64,000 nt of DNA from Streptomyces caniferus (GTDB lineage Bacteria; Actinomycetota; Actinomycetes; Streptomycetales; Streptomycetaceae): NCBI RefSeq assembly GCF_009811555.1, contig NZ_BLIN01000005.1, positions 186,001 to 250,000 of the forward strand. The letters run 5' to 3'. Under the pieces are notes generated by a model. That model was given only the letters and a program-made list of their open reading frames with translations. It was not told where the DNA came from and ran no database searches. Shown here piece by piece: positions 49,768-58,006 of the stretch. The position numbers and the translations under genes were made by a program. The number at the start of each line of letters is the position of its first letter. Positions within the stretch are counted from its first letter, which is position 1.

Positions 49768-50697
49768 ATGAACAACGACCACCAGCCGCAGCCCGAGTTC
49801 CACGACGAGGCCCCGACGACGAGCAGCCGCCGGGCGAACGCATCCGGCGCGCACGGACGTTCCGGCCCGTCCGGCACCGGCGGCCGTTCGGGAGGCCGGC
49901 ATGGACGCAGTGGCGGCCAGCACCGCGGCGGCAGCCACTCCCGGCGGAGGACCACCCTGCTGGCGGTGGCCTCCGTGCTCGTCGTGGGCGGGTCCTGTGT
50001 GGTGCTGATACGCCCCGACTCCGGAGCCGACCAGGCACTCGCGGCGGACGGGGCCGCGCCGGCCGCACCGGCCGCCACCACCCCCACGTCCCCGGCGCCG
50101 AAGGCCTCGCGCCCGTCCAAGAGCCCTGAGCCCTCGACCTCCCCGTCGGCATCGAAACGACACGCCAAGCGGCACGCGGCGCCCCGGCCGCACTCCTCCC
50201 GCACCGGCGGCAGCGCGGACACGGTCAAGAGCGCCGCGCCGCGCGCCGCCCGTCCCAAGTCCGGCACGGGGGCCGGCGCCCCGGCCGGTACGCAGGCGGC
50301 GACGGGCACCGCCGCGGCGTTCGCGCAGAAGGTCGTCGAGCTGGTCAACGCCCAGCGGGCCCAGCACGGTTGCGGTCCGCTCACCGTCGACCACCGGCTG
50401 CAGGCCGCGGCCCAGGCCCACTCGGACGACATGGCCGCCCGCAACTACTACGAGCACAACACCCCGGAGGGCGTCGACCCGGGCACCCGGATGACCAAAG
50501 CCGGTTTCCCGTGGGGCAGTTGGGCCGAGAACATCTTCAAGAGCCCCAAGGACCCGGCCACGGCGATGGACGGCTGGATGAAGAGCCCGGGCCATCGCGA
50601 CAACATCCTCAACTGCTCCTACAAGTCGACCGGCGTGGGCGTCAATCTCAGCGCCAACGGCCCGTGGTGGACCCAGGACTTCGCCACCCACTCCTGA
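49768..50697 (+). CDS. membrane-anchored CAP-domain (SCP/PR-1) protein
   Basis: This 309-residue protein has a 65-residue Ser/Gly/Arg/His-rich cytoplasmic start, one membrane helix (about 71-90, TTLLAVASVLVVGGSCVVL), a long Pro/Ser/Thr-rich basic stalk and a C-terminal CAP domain (about 190-309): VVELVNAQRAQHGCGPLTV, AHSDDMAARNYYEHNTPEG, WMKSPGHRDNILNCS, GPWWTQDFATHS. The CAP part closely parallels that of the divergent sigma fusion, including the paired Cys, so the two are paralogues. It is very likely a member of the regulon of that sigma factor. CAP domains can bind lipids or act on the wall; the role here is unknown. Confidence 0.92.
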   Translation: MNNDHQPQPEFHDEAPTTSSRRANASGAHGRSGPSGTGGRSGGRHGRSGGQHRGGSHSRRRTTLLAVASVLVVGGSCVVLIRPDSGADQALAADGAAPAAPAATTPTSPAPKASRPSKSPEPSTSPSASKRHAKRHAAPRPHSSRTGGSADTVKSAAPRAARPKSGTGAGAPAGTQAATGTAAAFAQKVVELVNAQRAQHGCGPLTVDHRLQAAAQAHSDDMAARNYYEHNTPEGVDPGTRMTKAGFPWGSWAENIFKSPKDPATAMDGWMKSPGHRDNILNCSYKSTGVGVNLSANGPWWTQDFATHS

Positions 50698-50803
50698 CCG
50701 GGCCCGGACGCCCGGCGCCGCCCCGCCGCACTCCGGCGGGGCGGCGCCGGGCTCCGGCCGTCCGGTTCGCCCCCGGACCGCCACCACCCGTGCCACCGAG
50801 GGG

Positions 50804-51613
50804 TCAGCCGGCCACCGGGGCGAAGGTGCGGTCGAGGAAGCCGTCCAGACTTCGCCGGGCCGCGTCCCCGTGCGGACCGGCGAAGATCTCGGCGGCGTGG
50901 AGGGTGCCGGGCAGGACGGCGACCTCGGCCTCGGGGAAGCTGCGGGCCACCTCGCGCAGCCGCCCTTCGTCCGCGAGCGGATCGTCGGCCGTCCCCAGGA
51001 GCAGCAGTTCGCCGTCGTAGGACGCGCCGCTTCCGCTGGTGTAGCCCCCCAGTGAGGCCAGCGGGCTGATGCCGGCGACGCCGACGGGGCGGGCGGTGCG
51101 GTCGGTCAGCATGCCGAGCATGAGCGTGCCGCCCATACAACCGCCCACCCACGCCACGCTCGTGCTGCCACGGGAGCGCAGCAGTCGGGTGGCATCGGAC
51201 ACGGTACGGCGGCGGTCCGGGCCCCAGTCGAACGTGACGACGTGGTAGCCGCCGGCCGCGAGCCGTCTGGCCTCGGCCGCCCATTCGCAGGAGTCGCCCC
51301 AGGAGATGGGCGCGAAGACCACCCCGCGGGGGCCGCCGCCCACGGTGACCATTCGGCCGCGCCCCGAGGAGCCGGGCAGACGGTACGCGGTGGCGCCCGT
51401 GACGCCGCGGTAGCACGACGGCAGCCGGTCCGGCGCGGCGCTGAACTCTCGCATTCCGACGGTTCCTTCCTCGGCGGAGCGTCGCTTTTCCGCCACCTCG
51501 CCCCCTTGTGGGGCCCTGTCCACGGCGCGACCGGCGCAGGCAGTGGCGCCGGCCAGTGCCAGAACGAGGACCGCCGTCAGGGCCACCGCACGCTTCGACT
51601 CACGCTTGACCAT
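50804..51613 (-). CDS. dienelactone-hydrolase-like lipoprotein
   Basis: This 269-residue lipoprotein has a signal peptide with lipobox GATACAG (Cys about residue 26) and an alpha/beta-hydrolase domain with VVTFDWGPDRRRT, an elbow WVGGCMGGTLML where Cys replaces Ser as nucleophile (as in dienelactone hydrolases), LLLLGTADDPLADEG with the acid, and LPGTLHAAEIF with the His. The ATG at 51613 is chosen; a longer frame adds eight residues without benefit. It is divergent from a MarR gene, with AAAGCT repeats between them, and lies next to the seven-gene biosynthesis-like operon. Confidence 0.85.
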   Translation of the reverse strand: MVKRESKRAVALTAVLVLALAGATACAGRAVDRAPQGGEVAEKRRSAEEGTVGMREFSAAPDRLPSCYRGVTGATAYRLPGSSGRGRMVTVGGGPRGVVFAPISWGDSCEWAAEARRLAAGGYHVVTFDWGPDRRRTVSDATRLLRSRGSTSVAWVGGCMGGTLMLGMLTDRTARPVGVAGISPLASLGGYTSGSGASYDGELLLLGTADDPLADEGRLREVARSFPEAEVAVLPGTLHAAEIFAGPHGDAARRSLDGFLDRTFAPVAG

Positions 51614-51640
51614 GCGAGAAGCATAGAGAGAAAGCATTGG

Positions 51641-51676
51641 GAAAAGCTATATTGAAAGGTAGATGGAAAGCTTTTC
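51641..51676. promoter_or_regulatory. AAAGCT inverted repeat between lipoprotein hydrolase and MarR genes
   Basis: GAAAAGCT (51641-51648) and AGCTTTTC (51669-51676) face each other 20 bases apart, and the second half itself forms GAAAGCTTTTC. This AT-rich block sits on the hydrolase promoter (TATAGC on its strand). It resembles the repeats at 60672-60703 upstream of the flavodoxin-like gene. Confidence 0.6.
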
Positions 51677-51785
51677 ACGGCCTCTGCATCCGGCGATCAC
51701 ACAGTCTCCCCAGGTCAGAACGGACCTGTCCGGACGGTGAGATATCTTTGAGCTGAGCTATTCGGTAGAGGGAAGGCGGTTCGCG

Positions 51786-52295
51786 GTGGAGCCTGACCAC
51801 GTAGACGAGATCATCTCGGCATGGGGCCACGAGCTGCCCGAAATCGCCGGTCTCCCGCTGGAACTGGCCAAAAGGACTGCCCTGTTGGTTTCGGCCTTCG
51901 ATGTCGCCGCCGGCGTCGAACTGGAGAAGCTGGGACTCACCCAGGCCGAGTACGGAGTGCTCGCCACCCTGCGACGGATCGGCGCTCCCTACCGCCTCAA
52001 GCCGACCGACCTCACCCACGCTCTCCTGCTGTCCTCCGGCGGCACCAGCAATGTCATCAAGCGCCTGGTGGCCGCCGGCTATGTCACCCGCGCGGCGGCC
52101 GAGGACGATGCGCGCAGCAGCTGGGTGCAGCTCACGCCGAGCGGGGTGGAGACCGCCGAGGCGGCGGTGCGCGCCACCACCGCCGTGCACGCCCGCCTCG
52201 TCGACCGCATCCCGGAACCCACCGCGAAGGCCCTCAGTGAGCAGCTGCGGATCGCGCTCGCCGCCATCGAGGAGGGCGTGCTGATCCGCCGCTGA
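51786..52295 (+). CDS. MarR family transcriptional regulator
   Basis: This 169-residue winged-helix regulator has its MarR core at residues about 50-125: LGLTQAEYGVLATLRRIG, LKPTDLTHALLLSSGGTSNVIKRLVAAGYVTR (in part) and the wing DDARSSWVQLTPSGVE. The GTG at 51786 follows GGAAGGCGG. It is divergent from the lipoprotein hydrolase and convergent with the amidohydrolase that ends the seven-gene operon, 10 bases away. AAAGCT-type repeats near its own promoter and near the flavodoxin-like gene suggest it controls this whole stretch; MarR proteins usually respond to phenolic or small aromatic ligands. Confidence 0.92.
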   Translation: MEPDHVDEIISAWGHELPEIAGLPLELAKRTALLVSAFDVAAGVELEKLGLTQAEYGVLATLRRIGAPYRLKPTDLTHALLLSSGGTSNVIKRLVAAGYVTRAAAEDDARSSWVQLTPSGVETAEAAVRATTAVHARLVDRIPEPTAKALSEQLRIALAAIEEGVLIRR

Positions 52296-52305
52296 CGCGA
52301 GGGTG

Positions 52306-53565
52306 TCAGTGGGCCAGCCGGTCGCGCAGGTCCGCTGCCCGGGTCAGCAGCCGCGGCAGCCCGGCGTACTGCAGCTTCCCCTGTCGCTTGGCGATCCGCC
52401 CGGCGACCATCACGGTGTCGACATCGGCGCGGTCCATCGACGACACGACGGCCGCGGGAGCGTCGTACACCGGCGCCACTCCGGGCCGGTCGGTCCGCAG
52501 CACGATCAGGTCGGCCTGCTTGCCCGGGGTCAGCGAGCCGATGCGATCCGCCATCCCGAGCGCCTCGGCGCCGCCGAGGGTGGCGAACTCCAGGACCTCC
52601 CGCACCGTGAGCAAGGGTGCGTCCGGGCCCGCGAGGCCTTGCAGCGCCGCGAAGCGCCCGATCTGGAAAGCCGCCCGCATCTGCGTGAACATATCGTCGG
52701 GCGCGGCGACTTCGACGTCCACGCTGAGGCTGGGCCGCAGTCCGGCGGACACCGCCTCGGCGAACGGCGGCAGCCCATGGCCCATGGTCATCTCGATGGC
52801 GGGCGCGACCGACAGCGCCCCACCGCTGTCATGGATCAGCCGCAGCTCGCCGGCGTCCATCCCGGTGCCGTGGATGAAGACCGTCCCGGGCCGCAGGACG
52901 CCGAGGCGGCGCAGCCGGGAGACCGTACTGCCGCCCCGGATGTGCAGGGCGGTCGGCAGCTCCAGTTCACGCGCCAGGGCCCCGCCGCGACGGATGGTCT
53001 CGTCGCTGCCGGCCTCGGCGTTGAGCGCCATGGTCACCAGGCCGTCCTCGGCGTCCAGGCGGCGGGTGCGGACCCGGCGGGCGTCCGGTGCCGTGCCGTG
53101 TCCGTAGGCGAAGACGGTGCGCAGCCCGGAGTCGGTGAGCGCATCGAGCAGGGCGTCGGTGTGCTCCTCGGTCGGCTTGTCGACATTGGAGATGTCCTGG
53201 ACGGTGGTCACCCCCGCGTCCAGCGCGCCCAGCGCACTCAGCAGGTTGCCCAGGTGGAGATCGTCGGCGATGAGCCGGGGTGCCAGGGTGTGCAGTACGG
53301 TCGCGAAATACTGGTCGAGGGTCTGGTCGGCGCCGCTGCCGCGCAGCGCCGCCTGCCACATGTGCCGGTGGGTGTCGACGAAGCCGGGGAGCACGAGGCA
53401 CCCGTGGGCGTCGATGCGCTCGTCCACCCCCGAGGCGTCGATGCCGGGGCGTACGGCGGTGATCCGGCCGTCCTCCACCAGGATGTCGGCGGACGGCAGT
53501 TCGCCGAGGGCCGGGTCCATGGTGAGGACCCGGCCACCGGTGACGAGCGTACGAGCGAGGGTCAT
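52306..53565 (-). CDS. amidohydrolase (atrazine/S-adenosylhomocysteine-deaminase-like)
   Basis: This 419-residue metal-dependent hydrolase has VLPGFVDTHRHMWQAALRG with the HxH metal pair (about residue 65), metal His in ALHIRGGST and IHGTGMD, and a C-terminal LTVREVLEFATLGGAEALGM and GSLTPGKQADLIVL pattern usual for cytosine-deaminase/TrzN-like enzymes. It acts on amide, amine or halide groups of cyclic substrates. The ATG at 53565 overlaps the stop of the SnoaL-like gene (ATGA), so this start is preferred to one four codons upstream. It is the last gene of the operon. In a biosynthetic reading it could trim or hydrolyse the product. Confidence 0.9.
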   Translation of the reverse strand: MTLARTLVTGGRVLTMDPALGELPSADILVEDGRITAVRPGIDASGVDERIDAHGCLVLPGFVDTHRHMWQAALRGSGADQTLDQYFATVLHTLAPRLIADDLHLGNLLSALGALDAGVTTVQDISNVDKPTEEHTDALLDALTDSGLRTVFAYGHGTAPDARRVRTRRLDAEDGLVTMALNAEAGSDETIRRGGALARELELPTALHIRGGSTVSRLRRLGVLRPGTVFIHGTGMDAGELRLIHDSGGALSVAPAIEMTMGHGLPPFAEAVSAGLRPSLSVDVEVAAPDDMFTQMRAAFQIGRFAALQGLAGPDAPLLTVREVLEFATLGGAEALGMADRIGSLTPGKQADLIVLRTDRPGVAPVYDAPAAVVSSMDRADVDTVMVAGRIAKRQGKLQYAGLPRLLTRAADLRDRLAH

Positions 53566-54089
53566 GCAGTGCCCCACCCCTGGGGCGGTGCCAGGCGGCC
53601 CATCTGGAGGTTCCAGTACTCGGTGTTGCGCCGGCAGCGGCCGTCGGCGGCGAAGAGCAGGATGTTGCTCTCCAGGAAGGTGACCCAGTGGTCGCCGTCG
53701 GGGTTGATCGCCGGGGCCTTCAGGGTGACCCAGAGTTCGACGGCCGCCCGGTTCCCGGTGACGACAGGGGTGCCGTGACGTCCGGTCATCTCGCTCTGAC
53801 CTGCGGTGATGTCGCGCCAGTAGCGGCCGATGGCGTCGCGCCCGCGGAAGGTCTGCGCGGGGACGCCGGGCACCGCCTCGTAGACGGCGTCGGGGGTGAA
53901 CAGCCGGACCGCGGCGGTGTCGTTCTTGGTCCGCCAGGCCTCCAGATAGGCGTCGGTCCAGCGGGAGACGTCGGCGACGGTGAGTCGTCCGGTCCGCTCG
54001 GCGGCGTGTGCGGCCGGTGCCGCTGCCGCCAGGGGCAGTGCGGCGAAGCCGGCCCGGAGCAGGGTGCGGCGATGGGTGCGGGGGTTCAC
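53562..54089 (-). CDS. Tat-type exported SnoaL/NTF2-like protein
   Basis: This 175-residue protein has a twin-arginine signal (RTHRRTLLRAGFAALPLAAAA, read in part) with an AHAAE cleavage region, then a 130-residue SnoaL-like NTF2 fold: VSRWTDAYLEAWRTKND, LFTPDAVYEAVPGVPAQTFRGRDAIGRYW (in part) and WVTFLESNILLFAADGR. The fold is used by cyclases, isomerases and hydratases. The GTG at 54089 follows AAGGGC. It overlaps the amidohydrolase gene by ATGA and lies 70 bases after the methyltransferase gene. Export of a SnoaL protein is unusual and suggests the final step, or a sink, lies outside the membrane. Confidence 0.85.
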   Translation of the reverse strand: MNPRTHRRTLLRAGFAALPLAAAAPAAHAAERTGRLTVADVSRWTDAYLEAWRTKNDTAAVRLFTPDAVYEAVPGVPAQTFRGRDAIGRYWRDITAGQSEMTGRHGTPVVTGNRAAVELWVTLKAPAINPDGDHWVTFLESNILLFAADGRCRRNTEYWNLQMGRLAPPQGWGTA

Positions 54090-54159
54090 GGGTGTTCGGT
54101 GCCCTTTCCGTGCGTACGGGATGGCGGACCGGCCGGCGCGAAGGCGGCCGGCGGCGGCG

Positions 54160-54837
54160 TCAGGCTGTGTCCTGCAGGCGGAGCGAGAATTCGATGCCGT
54201 CGCCCAGCGGGAGCTGCTGGGAGAGGTAGCCGTTGCCGGCGGTGCGGACGTGGTCGGTGAACTCGGGCGGCAGCATCGGCAGGTTGTCGGAGACGACCAG
54301 GGAGCCGGCCCGCAGGGCGGGTTCGAGCACCTTGAGGACCGGGAGATAGAGCTCCTTCCATCCGTCCAGCAGCACCAGGTCGACCGGGCCGGGAAGGGTG
54401 GCGAGCTGCTCGCGGGCCTCGCCGGTCCTGATCTCGGCGTAGGCGTCGAGCCCCGCGCGCTCCAGGTGGCCGCGGGCACGGTCGGCCTTGCCGGGGTGCA
54501 GCTCGGAGCCGATGATGCGGCCGCCGCCATTGTCGCGCAGCGCCGCGGCCGCATAGAGCGTCGAAGCGCCGAAGGAGGTGCCGAATTCCACCACGAGGGC
54601 AGGCCGCAGACTCCGTACGAGCTGGTACAGGAAGGTGCCGACCTCGGGGTGCACGGGCAGCGCGGCCTGGGCACACAGGTCGGCGGCCTCCTCGGCGGTG
54701 GGCGGCTGCGGCCAGTCGGCCGCGGTGGCGTAGGCGCGCTTCATCACGTCCGGATCGTTGTGCTCGGCGGTGCGGGCGATCTCGTCCAGGACGGTGGTCA
54801 CCCGCGTGTCGTCGAGCCCGGTGGGGGTGGCGGTCAT
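54160..54837 (-). CDS. class I O-methyltransferase (Methyltransf_24 / CCoAOMT-like)
   Basis: This 225-residue SAM-dependent enzyme has VVEFGTSFGASTLYAAAAL (SAM motif I, about residues 82-100), IIGSELHPGKADRARGHLERAG (in part; motif II), and DLVLLDGWKELYLPVLKVLEPAL (in part) with the acidic metal/substrate residues of the catechol/caffeoyl-CoA methyltransferase group. The ATG at 54837 overlaps the oxygenase stop (ATGA). It is the second methyltransferase of the operon, different in type from the plant-like one at 58007-59011. The substrate is probably the product of the AMP-ligase pathway. Confidence 0.9.
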   Translation of the reverse strand: MTATPTGLDDTRVTTVLDEIARTAEHNDPDVMKRAYATAADWPQPPTAEEAADLCAQAALPVHPEVGTFLYQLVRSLRPALVVEFGTSFGASTLYAAAALRDNGGGRIIGSELHPGKADRARGHLERAGLDAYAEIRTGEAREQLATLPGPVDLVLLDGWKELYLPVLKVLEPALRAGSLVVSDNLPMLPPEFTDHVRTAGNGYLSQQLPLGDGIEFSLRLQDTA

Positions 54838-55775
54838 CGCTGGGCCCTCCCGTCCCGCACGGCGGCCAGCAGCGCGGGGTCGAGGTAGCTCTGGGCGTTG
54901 TAGATGGTCCGGTCGGTGTCGAGGATCTCGCGCCGGCCGTGCATCACCCGGGTGTTGTCGATCAACGCCAGGTCACCGTCCTGCCAGTCCAGTTCCTCGG
55001 TGAGTGCGGTGGTGAGCCGGCGGAATTCGGCGAGGAGCTCCTCGGGGATGTCGGTGCCGTCGGCGAAGGTGATGTGCGGGGCCTCGTAGTTGTACGAGGG
55101 ACCGAAGATGCTGTTGGCCCAGGAGAGGCGGCTGCCGAAGAGCGTGGCGTGGGCGGCGCCGGTGCGGAAGGCGTAGTGGAGGGAGCCGTCGTCGTTCAGC
55201 TGGAGGGTGGTCGACACATTCCCGCCCACCAGCTCCTTCATATCGGCGAAGGTGATGTCGTCGAGCTTCTTACGGCCCTCGGTCTGGTGGCAGACGAAGG
55301 CCTTCCACTGGGGCTCCTCCACCCGGCGGCTGTACATGATGTCCTTGACGCCGAAGACCGCGCGGGCGCTGTCGCTCGCCGCGTCCCAGACGCGGTAGCC
55401 GTCGCAGACGGTGGTCTGCGAGCCGCTGGCCGCGGCCTTCTCGCACAGGAACCAGGTGAGGTCGGGTCCGAAGGGGCTGTTGCCGTTCTCCAGGTGGAGG
55501 CCGACGGCGCCGGTGCCCGCATCCACCTTCTGCGCGACCTCACCGCCGTGGAAGGAGCGGGCCGGGTCGAGGGTGATCCGGCTGGAGTGCGCCTTCACGA
55601 ACGAGGTGAACTCCTCCAGGTCGGTGCGGAAGCCGCGGAAGAGCAGGAAGCCGGCGTCGGCGAGCAGTCCGGTGACCCAGGCGGGGTCCATCGCACGGAG
55701 CGAGCTGTCGCCGGCGGGTTGCACGAGCCGGCCGGTGGCGGTGCCGTAGGGCCGGACGTCAGCGGTCGTGGTCAT
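54834..55775 (-). CDS. TauD/TfdA (clavaminate-synthase-like) 2-oxoglutarate Fe(II) oxygenase
   Basis: This 313-residue oxygenase has the metal motif HLENGNSPFGPDLTWF (HxE, about residues 93-95) with SGSQTTVCDGYRVW after it, and the distal DNTRVMHGRREI carrying the third iron ligand His and the 2-oxoglutarate Arg. HxE in place of HxD is the pattern of SyrP/VioC-like amino-acid and natural-product hydroxylases. It overlaps the ligase upstream and the methyltransferase downstream by ATGA on both sides. It would oxidise a free or tethered substrate of the same pathway. Confidence 0.92.
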   Translation of the reverse strand: MTTTADVRPYGTATGRLVQPAGDSSLRAMDPAWVTGLLADAGFLLFRGFRTDLEEFTSFVKAHSSRITLDPARSFHGGEVAQKVDAGTGAVGLHLENGNSPFGPDLTWFLCEKAAASGSQTTVCDGYRVWDAASDSARAVFGVKDIMYSRRVEEPQWKAFVCHQTEGRKKLDDITFADMKELVGGNVSTTLQLNDDGSLHYAFRTGAAHATLFGSRLSWANSIFGPSYNYEAPHITFADGTDIPEELLAEFRRLTTALTEELDWQDGDLALIDNTRVMHGRREILDTDRTIYNAQSYLDPALLAAVRDGRAQR

Positions 55776-57340
55776 GCGTCAGCTCCTTGGTGGTCGTACA
55801 GCGTTCCGTCGGACAGGGCGGTGCGGACGGCCGCCCGCATGGGCCTGCCGGTGACGGTGAAGAACCTGCGGTAGAGGCGCTCGTCGGCGACGGCGAGGTG
55901 CGGGACGGCGACCCGCTCGACCTCGGAGAGGTGCGCCTCGCCGAACTCCCGGAGGGCCTCCTCGGCCGCCGCGAGGTCGGTGGACCCGTCGACGAGGAAG
56001 AGCCCGTGGAGGACGGTGAGCCCGTCGCCGACCACCGCCACGGCGCGGACGAACGGAAGCCGGGCGTATTGCGCCTCGACCCACTCGGGGGCCACGTTGC
56101 GGCCCGCCGCGGTGATGATGACGTTCTTCTTGCGCCCGGTGATGCTGAGGAACCCCTCCGCGTCGACCTGGGCCAGGTCGCCGGTGCGGAGCCAGCCGTC
56201 GTCGGTGAGGACGAGGCTGGAGGGGTCGTCACGGGTGTAGCCGGCGAACAGCGAGGTGCTGTTGACCAGGAGTTCACCGTCGTCGGCGATCTTGACGCGG
56301 ACGTGCGGCAGCGGGCGGCCCACGGTGCCCAGGCGGCGGGCGGCCGGGGTGTTCCAGCTGACCACGGAGCTGTTCTCGGACAGTCCGTACCCCTCGTGGA
56401 CGGGAAGGCCGTGCTCCTCCAGGCGACGCAGCAGCTCGGGGTGCACGGGCGCACCGCCGCAGCAGATGAGCGGCGCGTCGGGCGTCCCGAACAGGTCCGC
56501 CGCCACCGCCCGTCCGCGGTCCGCGGCCTCGTCGGCGGCGGTGGCGAAGGCGTCGACGAGCGCGGGTGTGGCGACCATCGCGGTCGGGCGGGACGCCGCC
56601 ACATACGGCAGGGCGTCGGCGGCGGCCGCCGCCGCGGTGCCGACCAGCGCCTTGCCCGGGGGCATCAGGACGAGCGTCCCGCCGTCGAGCAGGACCATGT
56701 AGAGGCCGGTGACCTGCTCGATGAGCAGGCTGAACGGGACGAGCGAGAGATAGCGGGTGAAGGCCCCGCGGGGCATCACCGACCGCAGCGATCCCAGCAG
56801 TTCGTTCAGCGCCGCCGCCCGGATCCGCACGCCCTTGGGCCGCGAGGTCGTACCGGAGGTGTGGATGACCTTGCACTCCCAGTCCGTCCCGGCGTCGGCC
56901 GGCCGCAGTACCAACGGCGCGGGCGGGACGGGCTCGTCCGCGGACAGCGGCAGCACCGTGCAGTCCGGGCGCAGGACCCGGTCCCTCCCCCACTGCGTCA
57001 GCCGCTCCTGCCCGGCCGCGTCCGCCAGGCACAGGTCCGTCTCCTCCAGCAGACCGGCGGCCTGTTCGGCGGAGAAGGCGAGCGGGACCGGCACCTCGAT
57101 GGCGCATGCGGCGATCAGCGCCAGGTCGGCGATGACGAATTCGGGGGTGTTGCCGCAGACCACGCCGATGCGCAGCGGCCGGCCGTCCCCCTGGCCGATC
57201 CGTTCGGCGAGGTCCGCGGCCCGGCGCGTGACCTCCTGGTAGCTGAGGGTCCGTGCCGGGACGCCGTCCTCCCCCAGCACCTCGATCAGCGGGCGCGCCG
57301 ACTCGCCGAACCCGACCAGGCTCTCCCTAATGGCCCGCAT
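55772..57340 (-). CDS. AMP-dependent acyl/aryl-CoA ligase family enzyme
   Basis: This 522-residue ANL-superfamily adenylating enzyme has the P-loop VIHTSGTTSRPKGVRI (about residue 158), EGYGLSENSSVVSWNT (A5), YTRDDPSSL and GWLRTGDLAQVDAEGFLSITGRKKN (A7-A8, in part). TSGTTSRPKG has Arg where most have Lys/Gly. The last Lys-bearing motif A10 is not evident: the protein ends GRPMRAAVRTALSDGTLYDH, with Arg near the expected Lys. It overlaps the hemolysin-family gene by 14 bases upstream and the oxygenase by ATGA downstream. It would activate the acyl substrate of this pathway; no carrier protein gene is nearby. Confidence 0.92.
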   Translation of the reverse strand: MRAIRESLVGFGESARPLIEVLGEDGVPARTLSYQEVTRRAADLAERIGQGDGRPLRIGVVCGNTPEFVIADLALIAACAIEVPVPLAFSAEQAAGLLEETDLCLADAAGQERLTQWGRDRVLRPDCTVLPLSADEPVPPAPLVLRPADAGTDWECKVIHTSGTTSRPKGVRIRAAALNELLGSLRSVMPRGAFTRYLSLVPFSLLIEQVTGLYMVLLDGGTLVLMPPGKALVGTAAAAAADALPYVAASRPTAMVATPALVDAFATAADEAADRGRAVAADLFGTPDAPLICCGGAPVHPELLRRLEEHGLPVHEGYGLSENSSVVSWNTPAARRLGTVGRPLPHVRVKIADDGELLVNSTSLFAGYTRDDPSSLVLTDDGWLRTGDLAQVDAEGFLSITGRKKNVIITAAGRNVAPEWVEAQYARLPFVRAVAVVGDGLTVLHGLFLVDGSTDLAAAEEALREFGEAHLSEVERVAVPHLAVADERLYRRFFTVTGRPMRAAVRTALSDGTLYDHQGADA

Positions 57341-57977
57341 GGCCGGCCACCTCCATGGCGCTGATGCTCAGTTGGAGGTCGGTGACGGAGTAGCGCCCGG
57401 TGGTGTCGGAGAACAGCCGGTCCAGGGCGTTCAGCGCGATGACGCCGACCTGCGGCTCATGGTCGTAGTACGAGCCCCAGCGCGCCGCCTCGTCGGGAGA
57501 CAGCCGGCCGGGGTCGGCGGGCCCGAACGGCACGAAGCAGATGCCGGTACGGCCCAGCATCGTGATCAGGCTCCGGGTGACGGTGCACAGGATGTACTCC
57601 ATGCCCAGGCACCAGGAGATGATCGGGGTGGCTCTGATCAGTTCGCGGCCGACCGAGGCGCGGCGGGTGGCCAGTGCCCCCACCTCCACCACCCGCCTGC
57701 GGTCCACCGTGACCCCGAGATGGGCCAGTGCCGCGTCCTCGATTCCGGTGTCGAGGTACCGCTCGGAGAACAGCTCCTGGTCCCGGCCGAAGGTGAGCCC
57801 CGCGCAGGCCAGTGGCGGGCAGGGCTCCGCCGCCCCGCCGCAGGCCGGCCGGGCGACGATGAACGAGTCGGGCCGGGGCGCCACTTCGGCGCCATATGCC
57901 TGGGCGTACACCTCACGAGCGAGGTCCGCGGCGTCCAGCCATGCGCTGGTCGCCCGGTGTGCCAGATCGATCTGCAC
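57327..57977 (-). CDS. thermostable-hemolysin family protein (GNAT-like fold)
   Basis: This 216-residue protein matches the thermostable hemolysin (delta-VPH) family: REVYAQAYGAEVAPRPDSFIVAR (in part) near the N-terminus, PLACAGLTFGRDQELFSERYLD, VVEVGALATRRASVGRELI, and a C-terminal FVPFGPADPGRLSPDEAARWGSYYDHEPQVGV (in part). The fold is expected to be GNAT or acyl-homoserine-lactone-synthase-like, and in other bacteria such genes also lie beside AMP-ligase genes. The GTG at 57977 has GGGGGGAG. Cys residues are GGAAEPCPPLAC and WCLGMEYILC. An acyl transferase role with the neighbouring ligase is my inference; lytic action is unlikely, as there is no signal peptide. Confidence 0.85.
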   Translation of the reverse strand: MQIDLAHRATSAWLDAADLAREVYAQAYGAEVAPRPDSFIVARPACGGAAEPCPPLACAGLTFGRDQELFSERYLDTGIEDAALAHLGVTVDRRRVVEVGALATRRASVGRELIRATPIISWCLGMEYILCTVTRSLITMLGRTGICFVPFGPADPGRLSPDEAARWGSYYDHEPQVGVIALNALDRLFSDTTGRYSVTDLQLSISAMEVAGHAGH

Positions 57978-58006
57978 GGTGCTCCCCCCTTCCCCGGCCG
58001 CCGGCT

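Noticed and set aside
57327..57977. Literal reading of the thermostable-hemolysin gene as a secreted toxin
   Set aside because: No signal peptide, and it overlaps an AMP-ligase gene in a biosynthesis-like operon; an enzymatic role fits better.
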